From Daphnia pulex (Eukaryota; Arthropoda; Branchiopoda; Diplostraca; Daphniidae): a stretch of 64,000 nt of DNA. Shown here piece after piece: positions 12,560-23,370 of this stretch. The stretch covers positions 10,850,001 through 10,914,000 of the forward strand of contig NC_060024.1 in NCBI RefSeq assembly GCF_021134715.1, written 5' to 3'. Every line of letters starts with the position of its first letter. Within the stretch, counting starts at the first letter, position 1. A program made the position numbers and the translations under genes. Below the pieces are notes generated by a model. That model worked only from the letters and a program-made list of their open reading frames with translations. It was not told the origin of the DNA and made no database searches.

Positions 12560-14714
12560 TTTTTAATTCAAATAAGAAGTTTATTGTAATCCTTTAATTT
12601 CTTTATTAAAAATCAGAAGTTTATTGTGGTCCCTTAAAACTTTTGACATCTAAGTAATAAAATTAAGGAAATGAGTGCGGTGTCCAATGTGATTTACTAT
12701 TTGGAGAATAAAGACATTTTCATGCTAATATTACTGATTAATCACCTTCTTCCCATGTATCCTGCACTATTTAAATAGTTCCAGTGAACCATTCATAAGA
12801 ATAAATATGTATAATTTGCCCATATAATAAAATTATTTATTCAACCGCCTGATTATGATATTGTTGATGAAAACTTGAATTTTCATAGGCTGCTGTTATT
12901 GATGCAATTCAGATATCAAGGGACCCTTTAAACGGGTCAAATTTCAGTTCAATTTTGCGAGACCACGGGCACACGAACAACTAGCGTCATATAGTATAGT
13001 CGTATCAGAAAAATTTTTGACCCACCCTAATTTGAAAGACAAAAGACGGAGATTTTATTCCACACAAGAGGTGCAACAGTGAGAGTATAAGATGACGAAC
13101 AGAGAAAACAATACGAAAACTTAATTTTTAAATTTCCTAATCAAGAAAAAAAACGAAAGGAGACTTATAAAATCTCGAAGGTGCCACAGAGGGGCTTGAT
13201 TTAAATAGTTCACTAGATCCAATTTTTAACATTTTCTTTGGCATGGGAAGATACATTAAAAAATTGGGATATCGCTACCAAGGGTTACATCCGAAAGGGG
13301 AGACATCCGAAAGCTCGCGTGGAAGAAGGGCAAACCAATGAATCTTTTCACCGATCATCCGGCAACGGGAGAGCATCTCATTAGAGCATGGAACACGAAC
13401 GGAACTTGTTTTTTTTTTTTTGGGGGGGGGGGGAAATACCCAGGCATGTTTATTACATTGTTACTCAAACTAGGATCAAGTCAACGAGTGGGCTAACATG
13501 ACTGGTTTCCTTTGTGCGCTCGGAGGCGTTTGTCTACAGCCACGCTCTCCCCGACCGATTTTATTTTCGACGTCAACCCCTTCAGGCGGAGTAATTGATC
13601 GGAAATCAAACGTAAATTCTTTAAAGCTCACAACTAATTTAAGCGATGTTGATTAACTCTTCTTTTTAATGCAGCTTGTGGCGAACAATTTAAGTCAGAT
13701 GCGAAGATAATAATCAGCACTGCTCGGTAACTTTCATTCGTGGGACACCTTCTGCCGTTCAGCGGCTGTTGTTGTGCGTCAACGAAAAATTCGGTACTCA
13801 AATCCAGAAACATTTCAAGGAACTAGTAGGCCACGAAATGGCACCTGCTCTGTAGACTACCCTATCCTCTTTGACCAAATTAAGGCACTCGTGGAAAAGT
13901 TTTTTTATCACACTGGTCATAGGTTGTATTAACAAATCACACACGCAGTTCACCGAGCACGTCATTTTTATCACGAAGAATGTGTTAGAAAACAGTAATA
14001 ACAAGAACGACACACCTGGAGAGCATTTGAGTGTAACCAGTAGCCTATTGAAGGAATGATCTTGGGAATGATGCTTGCAATTGTCCGGTGAGATTTCGTA
14101 ATTCGCCGGATTACACATGAAAACTGATGGCAAGGGACCATTCTTTTCAAATATTGACAAATTCTGTTTACATAAATCTGGTAATCCACATGTGGGAGTC
14201 AATCATTCCTGGTGCAGCAATTTAGTATGTCAGAGATAGCCTACGACATTACAGAGAATTCAAAATTTCAAACTCTGAAATCGGTTACAATTTCAGGAAG
14301 ATTGTGTACCGTGGGCACGGTATTTTTGCAACGTTTGGCTACCTAAAGAGGAACGCAGATTTCTTTAGGATTGCAGAAAATAATTAGTGGAAAAGTTTTT
14401 TGTGATAGAGTAATTGGAGACTGCGTTATTTTGCCAAGACCGATTTTCGCGAGATTTTCGTTCATAGTTTCCCCTCTGAATAGGCCTACCTTCGTTTTCG
14501 TTTATGACTTCGTTTTCGATATTCCGCTGCATTCTTTTTATTACGATAACGAAGTTCGTGTGTCTCCCCATTACTATCACATTTTGTAATACAAACACTT
14601 TCATTAAAAAATTTTTATTTTTATTTCGTTTAAAACTAATAAGATCTTTTCTACGAAAACGAGACTTTTGAAACTGAAAAATCCTGAATACTATACTTCT
14701 AGGATAATATGTAG

Positions 14715-15272
14715 GATTTCAGAAAGAATAGCGTATTTAGGGATTAACATATAGGATTCGCTATACTTTGCATGCCGTTCTTATCCTGTCTTTTATGTCT
14801 GTTAGCTGTACTGTACCAATCCATCCATTCGGCATTCGATGTTTTAAAATTCGCGCAACCTAATCGGAAACTTTATACATCTCCTACATCTAGCGGTAAA
14901 GAATGAAACCCCACCGCAGATTTTATTATAGCCGTGCTAGTGTCGCAATATTTTTTCCCGTTCTAGTTTCGTCGCTTAAATATGGACGTTCTAGTGTCGG
15001 GTGGGCGTTCTAGTGACGCATTCAAAATACATCTAGTGACAAAGAATCATTCCATAAGTTCTAATGTCGCAAAAACCGTTCTACTGTCGCAGAGGTTTCC
15101 GTCCTATTGTCGTTACTAAAATGTGGACGTTCTAGTGCCGCAGCGGAATTTAGAGGTTTTTCCGTCCTAATGTCGTGGCTAAAATATGGACGTTCTAGTG
15201 TCGGAAGGGCGTTCTAGTGTCGCGTTCTAGTGACGCATTCGATTAGTCCTTGTGGTTATTAGTCCCAATGTC
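14715..15272 (-). repeat. Right 558-bp terminal inverted repeat
   Basis: This is the mirror copy of 9133-9690 and ends outward in CCCAATGTC. It holds the same set of repeated CGTTCTAGTGTCG-type motifs (complement of the left copy). Beyond it lie 8 bp and then the second TTGGAAACG. Confidence 0.9.
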
Positions 15273-15551
15273 GCTATCCCTTGGAAACGAATTGGCCATC
15301 TAGGAGCCATTTCGGAAACTAAGTTTGGAATAATGTCGAAAATTGAGCTTTAGAAAAAAAACTGGCAACACTGCTTTATTTTTTCACAAAAGTTCGTCTG
15401 CACTCTGAATCACGAAAAGTCGAAAAGGTTTACGTGATTGTTTTGTTCAATGCCGAGCCAACTTATAAAGTTTGATTTATGGTTCTATTACGGTACGTGA
15501 TTCAATATATAAATTTCGGTCTTTCTTATTCTATTTTCGATTTTAAAACCC

Positions 15552-16882
15552 GGTAGAATCTATTGCAACGAAATCTTTCGTTGCACTAACTAGCCATTTT
15601 GGCTATTGCAACGAAATCTTTCGTTGCACTTACTAGCCATTTTAGCTATTGCAACGAAATCTTTCGTTGCACTAACTACAGATATTGACTATTGCAACGA
15701 AAGATTTATTTTTTAAACTTAAGAAGAAGAAGGAAACCATTATATTAAATAAAAAAAAAAATTCTTTTTTTTACGAAATTCGACTTAAACTGTCATTCTG
15801 TGAAATTGTTCGACTTCGACTGTGGCGCTGATTTGAAAATTTTTTTTACATATTTTTTTGTAATATGTGTCAATTTTAGGTTGTGATAGGTTTATCAAGT
15901 AACCATGAAGTAACCTTCTTTTCGACATTGTCTCAGTGTGTTGCTATAATTTATATTTCTGATGGTGCTAAAAAGTTGTACCCTTTAGGTTACCATCAAA
16001 TTTTAATCTAAAATAATTAAATAACATTTGACGTTTTCTATTTTCAAAATTGGGGAGATGTTATCACAGTCTGACCTCAGTGGACTACCATCACCAGTTA
16101 CTAAATGAAGTTTACTTTCATCATGACAGGGAAATGTAGAATGGGGAAGTGTTGAATCTTTGAGTTTGAGCCGACCGACAAATCGACAAGAGCTAGCTTT
16201 TTCCCTCCTGCTTCCCAGTGCTTGCCAAAGTTCGTTTGCCGGCTTAAATTCACGACGACCTTAAAAACTTCCAGGTTAGCAGGGGAGGGGGGAAATCCAG
16301 CTGTAAAGAATCAAGGGAAAGATGGAACCAACGACGCTTCCCCATTCTAAGTTACTCTGCCTTATTTAATGATGAAAGTATAATGAATTTATGTACAGGA
16401 GTAGGCTAATAGTGGTACACTGTTGAGTGTCTTCCAAATCTGCATAAGTCTGCCTAGTAATTGAAAAACATAGAATGTCGAAAGTTAAAAATTAAAATTG
16501 GATGGTAACCCTTTAAGAGTACAAGTTGTTAGAAATGAAGGTTACTTGATGGTTACTCGATAAATCTATCACAGCATAAAAAATTGAAGCATAATATAAA
16601 AAAAATAAATTATGTAAAAAAAATATTTAAAAAAATCAATCAGCGCCACAGTCGAAGCATGAAGGAGGAATGGGTCGAAGCGGCACAGCATGACAGAAGT
16701 CAAATTTCGTAAAAAAAAAAATTGTTTTTCGATTTAATATGATGGTTTCCTTCTTCTATTTAAAAAACAAAATCTTTCGTTGCAATAGCTAAAATGGCTA
16801 GTAAGTGCAACGAAAGATTTCGTTGCAATAGCCAAAATGGCTAGTTAGTGCAACGAAAGATTTCGTTGCAATAGATTCTACC
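15552..16882. mobile_element. 1.3-kb foldback element with 9-bp target duplication
   Basis: The ends are GGTAGAATCTATTGCAACG and its exact complement. TTAAAACCC flanks both sides (15543-15551 and 16883-16891). The uninterrupted copy of this site exists in the paralogous arm at 33490-33498, which directly shows an insertion with a 9-bp duplication. The arms are long (about 510 bp left, 440 bp right) and start with tandem units of about 43 bp, each containing a hairpin TGCAACGAAA / TTTCGTTGCA separated by two bases. The left arm has three full units plus a partial one; the right has about two and a half. The core (about 16060-16440) has no open frame. A 9-bp duplication suggests a MULE-type MITE. 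Confidence 0.88.
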
Positions 16883-17062
16883 TTAAAACCCTTTGTAAGT
16901 GAAGACTACGTTGCGTATTTGAAAATAGCATATCAAAATTTCATACCGAGCTATAGATAAGAGGAAATAATTATATTAATTTCGTCATACCACTGTTACA
17001 TAGCACCAAATTTAGCACAATGGAAACAGCACTTGATATAGATATTTTGCATTCGTGTTTTC

Positions 17063-18475
17063 TTAGTAGTGATCTTGTTTGTTGTCAGCATAATAGGTAT
17101 CAGTCATACCCTCGTTGGTTGTCAGAATGACTTCATCAATGGCATGGATAACTCCTTGGGAAGATGAAAGGTCAGCCTTAACAACGTTGGCACCACCAAA
17201 CGTGATGCCGCCTACACGTTCGAATCAGAAAAATGTGTTACAATCGAACAAAAAAGCATTACATCATTTTGCGACTTATTTCTTACCGGGAGATACAACA
17301 ACGTCGACGGTACCGCCAGAAAAGACTGGGATGGGACCAGTTGTGAGTCCTCGGCTGTAGAAAGTTCCGGAAACCCAGTGATTATTAATCACTCTCCATA
17401 AAAATTCGTTTGGATGGGTAAAATAGTAGCCGATCAAGTCGCGTGGAAGGCGTCTGAAAGCATCGTCGGTTGGTGCAAACAGCGTAAAAGGGCCGGCTAA
17501 AATCACGAATTAAATAAAACAAATATTCATACATTGACAAGAGAGGCAGTTGTTGGTAGTAAAAAATAAAATTACTTGTTTCTCTAGCGACAAAGCCGAC
17601 ATCGACAAAAGCACCCAACAGAATTGTAAAGTTTCCGTTGCGTTTCAAAACCTCAAAGAACGAGTTCAGAGGCGGAGGAAGTTCAAGAACTCTGTCGATC
17701 ACGTAAATAACACCGTTACTTGCTTTCAAAGTTTTCAATCTCAGAGCTCCGTTGATGGTTAAAATCTAATTTTTAAATTCCAATTGACATTCATTTTTTT
17801 CGAAGCCGAGTTACATATTATCTGGATGCAGCTTACCTCTCCATTTTGACCGTATCTGTTGTAACGGATGGGCTCATTTGGAGCGCCCGTCGCTTGGCTA
17901 GTTCTCAGAAAATTTCCCTCAATTCTAATAGCAGAAATCCTTTGTGGACTTAACGCATTCGTGTGATACGTTATTAATTCCTTGAGTTTTTGAGGATTTT
18001 CGAAATAGGAATTCAACTTCATTGGACCCAAGGCGGCAAACGCTTCGTTTGTTGGTGCAAAAAGTGGAATTCCTGGTGGAAATATTACTCCTAAAAATGT
18101 AGATTTGAATATTGAGTTACCGTATAATCTTAAATGCTTAAAAAACTGGAATGTTCAACTTTTCTTACCAGGCAGTCCAGGCCCAAGAAGAGTTTCCGCT
18201 ACACCAGTTTTGATCGCCAAGTCGAGAAATGTTGTTAGGCCGTTTTCTTCCAGAACTTCAAGAATGTTTCCCTGAAATGAAGCAGATTGCAGAAGTTCTA
18301 ATATACCATTTCATCAGAATTAAATTTAGTGTTGATTAAGTTAAATATTGAGATTATCTACTATACTTACAAGAATAGCTGGGTATTCTGGAGTACTCTT
18401 CTCCTCATACGACGAACTATACGCCAAAGTGGCAGTTATAAAGAAGAAGACTAAAAAATGTATAAGAGACTTCAT
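17063..18475 (-). CDS. Secreted two-domain fasciclin (FAS1) protein, copy 1
   Basis: Six exons join in phase: 18371-18475, 18169-18271, 17837-18090, 17576-17765, 17287-17496 and 17063-17211, all with GT/AG introns. They give about 336 residues. Residues 1-19 form a hydrophobic signal peptide. FAS1 domain 1 (about 36-182) has PLFAPTNEAFAAL near residue 78 and a VIYVIDRVLELP end. FAS1 domain 2 (about 185-325) has FTLFAPTDDAF near residue 222 and VIHAIDEVILT at its end. There is no transmembrane segment or GPI tail, so it is probably a secreted adhesion or matrix protein of the TGFBI/periostin-like class; partners are unknown. A TATA box and initiator lie just upstream. It is nearly identical to the gene at 31894-33308. 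Confidence 0.9.
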
Positions 18476-18511
18476 TTTGGGTAAACTTTTCCGCTGATCC
18501 TACTCGATTCA

Positions 18512-18548
18512 AACTGATGTCATTGCGGGAAAAAAAGGCACTTTTATA
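18512..18548 (-). promoter_or_regulatory. TATA box and initiator of FAS1 copy 1
   Basis: On the minus strand TATAAAA (18548-18542) is followed about 32 bp later by ACATCAGTTTG, an arthropod TCAGT-type initiator near 18517-18511. The same pair with the same spacing is kept in the paralogous gene, which supports it as the core promoter. Confidence 0.7.
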
Positions 18549-18682
18549 CCTTATTTTCACGGTTGCTATTGATAAATGCTCGATTACAAATATTCTATTA
18601 AAAGAATATTCAAATTCATTGACGTGTTAATTGCATGACATTGCGTAACGTAAGTACACTCAGTCCGTTTGTTGAGTCAAAG

Positions 18683-18760
18683 CATGGGTATGGAGAGAAA
18701 TCTCCATAATGGATTAATGGATCCATGGATCTCTCCATACACCATACCCATTTACCCATG
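18683..18760. mobile_element. 78-bp foldback MITE with 7-bp target duplication
   Basis: The sequence begins CATGGGTATGGAGAGA and ends in a near-complement (TCTCTCCATAC...ACCCATG). GTCAAAG lies on both sides (18676-18682 and 18761-18767). The paralogous arm has one such site (complement of TTGACGCAA near 31664) and no insert. A 7-8 bp duplication would fit hAT-like or similar elements; the family is not identified. Confidence 0.65.
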
Positions 18761-20460
18761 GTCAAAGTAAGACATGAATGGTGATAATGGTGCTCTTTCG
18801 TCTTTCAAATGGTTACACCTTTCGGCGGCTATTTTTAAACTCAAACATCAAATGGGAATGGCCATGAATTATGTCTTCATTAAAGAATTTGGGTTGCAAA
18901 AAATAGTAGAAAGCGGGCATAGACATCCCTAGTTTCTGCTTCTGGTCAATCACGAATGAGACGAAAGTAAGTTTAAGATGTAGCTCGTATAATACGATAT
19001 AATTGTCCTTTTTTAATATTAACTAAAGAAATCAGTGCGTCACTTTCTATGGCAAGATTTTAGTGCCTTAATGTTAATGTTGAGTGTTGACACTTGACAC
19101 AATTTCGGACCAATTTCAGCGCTGCTATCATCTAGTGGAGGGAGAAATAAGGTTCCAGAGAATTTTGTGAGCTTCGTCAATTGGCAACACTGCTTCTCAG
19201 TTTTCGCGGAAGTTCGTCTGCATCTACAGTAAGTTTTTGTTCAAATTATAATTCACTCACAATGTCGGTCACGTCACCCAGTTGTCTCGAAAGTCGAAGC
19301 ATAGTCGAAGCGTCATGTAAACTACAACACGTTGAGGATGCTATCACTATCAGCAAAGTTTCAATCATTAAATAGTGTGATTATAGTGAGCAGTTTATAA
19401 ACGAGTCCGATCACGCAAACGTTTTGTTCTATTCTCGATTGCCTAACCTGTGTTACTAACGCCACTAGTGTGAATCAGCCCATGTGCTCAGATCACAGAG
19501 TGGAGATGAGGATTTGATGTTTCAATCTCCTTGCTGAAAAAATGTGTGCTGCAAGAAGTTTTTGTTCTGCATGGTTTTATTAATTCAAAATTATCTCACC
19601 GCTTAGCTACAATGCCACATAAGCAAGTCTTTAACTTTTCAAGTAGAGTGTGACTGTTGAAGATATCTCTGCTTGTGAAGAATGCAGCAATGTAGAAAAA
19701 TTACTTAAAGAAGTAAACTCAAACATTCAGTGACAGCAGCACCTACCTACATGAACTGCCTTACACAGCATTTGCCTGCAATAAGAAGATTTCCAATCTC
19801 CAGCCTACACGGGAATTGGCTCGGGTTATGATTACACATCAAACAATAAAATATCAGTGTCGAAGAAAATCCAGTGAGAAGAACATCAACATTGGTGTAC
19901 AATAAGTTTTTGCATATGTGTTCAAGGTTTGATGGAGGAAAAGATTGGTTGGTCTTGATCTTTTTTTTCAACATCTTCTACCACCAATCTCTTGCAACGA
20001 ACAACAAGATAATTGAGTAAGACTTTAGCAACACATGATATTGATATTGTGCTTTTTTCTTGTTAAGTAAACTTTTCTGTATATTTAATGAAATTTCTTG
20101 TTTCTCTTTTCAGACTGATTTTGGTGATGAAACGCTTGCAATGTAGAACTGTAATGCTGTAGTTGAACATTGCTTGCAGCTTTGGCCAGAACAGAATTTG
20201 AAAAACCCCTCTATCACGAGCTATACTGTCTGAGTTAGGTGGGTAACAGTAGTGTGGGTACACTACTGTTGACAAACGAGCCTAAGGTGCAGTCAATTAA
20301 ATTGTCTTTATTTTTCATTAATAAAAGTTAATAATTAGTTATATTAAGGCAATCACAAATCCTATCTGTAACTCGACGAACAAGGTGCTAGATAGAAATT
20401 TCAAAGAAGGACAAAATGGAAACTGAATTGTGGAACTTGTGAAATAGTGTGGCGTTGATA

Positions 20461-21243
20461 TGGATAGCGAACAGTTACATATTGAATCTGATCCCAAATT
20501 AGTGCTAAAAGATACATCCATTACCCGTACACATGTCCAACTCAACATTATTGTGGCGCGCTACGATTATGGTTCTGGTGGAATCACTATCAAGAAGAAA
20601 AGCAGTCGAATGCTCCTTTTCCTGCTGCCATCATATTGAAATCGGGCATGGGAGTCCGGTCAAGACGCATGTCAACCAGTACACGAGCAATCCATTTGCG
20701 CTCAATTAGAACCTGGCGTCGGAGAAGAGACACTGCAATTTTACTTGTCGTACAAGTTCTCCCTAAGGGGATGTGGCGAGTTTGGCAACCATACCGCCAT
20801 GCTGCAAACTGTTCGTGCTACGTTGTTCCGGTTTCCTTCCGGATCAGAAGAGAAAGTCATCCGAGTTTTCGAAGCACCTCACAATTTATGTGGAAGTGGC
20901 TCACCTCTGGAAGATGTTGAGCGAAGATGAAGTGAATTGCAGTCCGTTTCGTTTCCTCCACTGCCAGCTCAGCTCAGAGCATGTTTGGACGAATCCGGCC
21001 AAGGTGGTTGTACTGAATAGCACAACCGAACAAAATTCAGTTCATCTTTTCTTCACTGTCTACTCCATTTGTGAGTTTTGCGTTTCCATAGTACCGGAAT
21101 ACCACCGGGAAACCCTGGAGAAATCGCCTTTCCACGCTGCTCTGCCTCACTTCAACGGCATTTACTTGACTAATTCGATCCTTACTCTGGGCAGTGGGCG
21201 GTGGATTGGAAAAAAAGTACGCCTGATTGATTTAGTCGGCTAA
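20461..21243 (+). pseudogene. Decayed protein-coding fragment, unknown family
   Basis: A frame opens at ATG 20461 (about 59 codons) and then shifts frame repeatedly. Coding-like stretches continue as EPGVGEETLQFYLSYKF, then LFRFPSGSEEKVIRVFEAP near 20820-20880, then VNCSPFRFLHCQLSSEHVW near 20930-20990 and HFNGIYLTNSILTLGSG near 21150-21200. No single frame or plausible set of introns joins them. I do not recognise the family. A second degenerate copy of the RFPSGSEEKVIRVF stretch lies at 21687-21744, which suggests a multicopy gene or transposon remnant. Confidence 0.35.
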
Positions 21244-23312
21244 TTAAGGCAGTTGCCCCCACCCACATCTTTGACAGAATATGGAACTGTAGCTTGATGA
21301 ACTTCTTTCCATCCTCAAAGAAGCTAGTGTGTATCACTAAAATGGTCTTATTTGTTTTATTTAATTATATTGTCATTTATTTCACAGGTTTTAAGTTGGA
21401 TTCGAAAGGGAACCCAGATTTTCAAGTGCATAATAGACCGGATTTCAAGCCTTGCACCGTTCCCGCATCTTACAGCGTATGTCAGTATCGATCAGACCAC
21501 TAGATTCCATGTACCTTGGATTCACCGTGTCTAACCAGGAGGTATCCTTTCATTTCTGTCAGCACAGCTTTAAAACAAAAATCGTTAAAGTCCTTTTGAA
21601 CCTTTAGGTTGCGTGGTAGGAAATAAGTCCTCCTCAAATACATGGTAATAAATGATTCGTTCTGCATTGCATCTCTCGGACATTTCCGGTTTGCTCCGGA
21701 TTAGGAGAGAAAGTCATCCGAGTTTTCCAACCACCTCACCATATTCTATAGAACTTTGCCCGGATCTGTCGTGTTGATCAGCCAGTTTCAGAACGTAATA
21801 CCATTTTTTACCAATTTCCCACATAACTATTCTAACTGTGATTGATGCACGTTGATGCAGTGCAGAGTGCTCCTCAGGGAACTCCTGTTCGAGCCTTACG
21901 TATCCATTATTCCTATGGGCCGGCGTATTCTTATCACCAAAGATGGTAAAACATATTTTAATAGTTTTACAGCGGCCAGCGGCTCTTCTGCATCGGAACA
22001 GTAGCTGTACGTACCAAAACATCCCAGATAAAAGTAGGTCTTTTTGTGATTGTATGTTTTGGGATTAGTTAAACGTGTGTGTGTCTTATAAGCTACCAAC
22101 TCCAAGTACCTAATGAAACCATCTCTGGATTCTACTATTCTACATGATGTGTGAAAGGCCTGCTGTCATCTCATTAAGGTATTTCATTATCATTAATAGA
22201 TAATGATTAATTGGATCATGGGCTTTAAGGAGAACTTGAACAAAACAAGGTTTAATTGGCGAAATTTTGCCTTCTGTTTCAAAAAAGCAAGTTTAGTCAT
22301 CAGCACGCGTGGTCACATTTAGCGAGTAAAGTAGTAATCGATCGCACTTGCTACCATAATTCTCCACAAACCATTATTCTTTAATAACATTTGTCTTCAG
22401 TAAGCTCTCTAAGTTTGAATACTTAGATTTACTTAGGTAATTAATGTTTGCTATAAGCCTCTAAAACTGATTTATTTCTCGTTTGTGATATTAAATCACT
22501 TAACTGCTCTCGATTTCATTAAACTATAATTTCAAGTTTAGTTTTACTCAATCTTGGCAACGGTATCTGAATTTTCCCAGTTGGTTTTCTGTAACAAAAG
22601 TATACCTGAAAATGTATTTAATTTTTTTTCTTTGATAGGGTTAGTTAGCCAGGTTAAGTTTTAAGCTGTTTGCTGTTGCAGAAAAATTTTGTCTTGCTAA
22701 CTGATTAAGTTGAGGATAACTGCTGTCTTTCTCACATGTACAACAACTTGTTTTTGCTTAATATAGCATTTTATTTCATAGGTTTTCCAATTGTTGGGTT
22801 GATGTTTACGCGATGCCTAAAATTGCCTATGGTGTTGCAGTCCAATTGGCTGATGCTGTTTCCTGCCTGTCACCTGGTTTAAGGAGTACTTGAACAAAAC
22901 AGAATTCACGTTGCTGGTTATTTTCAGTTTTTTTTTTCTGTGTTCTCTCAGTCATTTTGCAAGTGGTATGATTGAAATGTTTTTTGTTTGTTTTTTTTGC
23001 GTTAAGTGTTTTTTAAGTTTTTCTAAGTGGTACTTGGAATGGGAAATGATTATATTACACATGAAATATATTACATTCAGACATTTTCGATTTAAAACCA
23101 TCATCAAATTTTAATTGAAAGGTTAGTAGGTACAAAATCAAATTTACAGCGATTACAGACCGGCCGTAACTTAAGTTACTCTTGCAATTGCAATCATTCG
23201 GGGAGAGCTTTGTTTGACTCCGACCAAGGAGATTATTTGACCAGTGAAGAAGAGAGAAGAGTGTGAGTCCAGGCTTTCTAGGGAGTGATTAGTCAGTTAC
23301 ACTCATCAGGTT

Positions 23313-23370
23313 ATGAGCTTTCCAAGTAGTCGCCGTTCGATCAGAGCCCTCTTCATCCTGGTTATCACAG
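23313..23370 (+). other. Possible orphan first exon with signal peptide
   Basis: ATG at 23313 opens MSFPSSRRSIRALFILVITA, a signal-peptide-like stretch, and runs directly into an AGTGAGTG donor at about 23370. A TCAGTTACACTCATCAG initiator-like sequence lies 15-20 bp upstream. No matching downstream exon is recognisable, so this is either the start of a gene I cannot follow or a relic. Confidence 0.2.

Larger units (their letters stand above)
9126..15280. mobile_element. Large TIR transposon, Pack-MULE-like
   Basis: The element is bounded by 558-bp inverted repeats (9133-9690 and 14715-15272). TTGGAAACG occurs directly outside both ends (9117-9125 and 15281-15289), which fits a 9-bp target-site duplication. 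Nine-base duplications and very long TIRs are the hallmark of Mutator-like elements (MULEs). The 7-8 bp between each nine-mer and the identical part of the TIR match only weakly, so the exact ends are uncertain. The interior has no long reading frame and no recognisable transposase, so the copy is probably non-autonomous. It does contain degenerate exons of a host gene (SUV3 helicase) near 11.8-12.6 kb. The equal TIR lengths, with no difference seen, suggest recent insertion. An alternative class (Foldback/Galileo-like) cannot be excluded. Confidence 0.75.
15432..19955 (+). repeat. Arm A of a large inverted duplication
   Basis: This arm is the reverse complement of 30430-33612, interrupted by two later insertions (15552-16882 and 18683-18760) and small indels. 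It contains the minus-strand FAS1 gene. Similarity is very high across the gene and its introns, visibly lower across the upstream flank (about 18.6-19.95 kb), and then lost. The arm's edge near 15432 reads GTTTACGTGATTG; its partner reads CAATCACGTAAAC. Confidence 0.85.

Noticed and set aside
13798-14202. 134-codon minus-strand frame inside the large transposon, considered as transposase
   Set aside because: It overlaps frames on the other strand and shows no catalytic or zinc-finger pattern. No flanking exon extends it, so there is no support for a transposase.
9126-15280. Large transposon classed as Pokey/piggyBac
   Set aside because: The ends do not start with CCC next to TTAA, and the TIRs are 558 bp with a candidate 9-bp duplication, unlike piggyBac.
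22228-22905. Repeated FKE-LNKT-like text near 22228 and 22879
   Set aside because: Only about 25 bp match, there are no splice signals or longer frame, and the family cannot be named.
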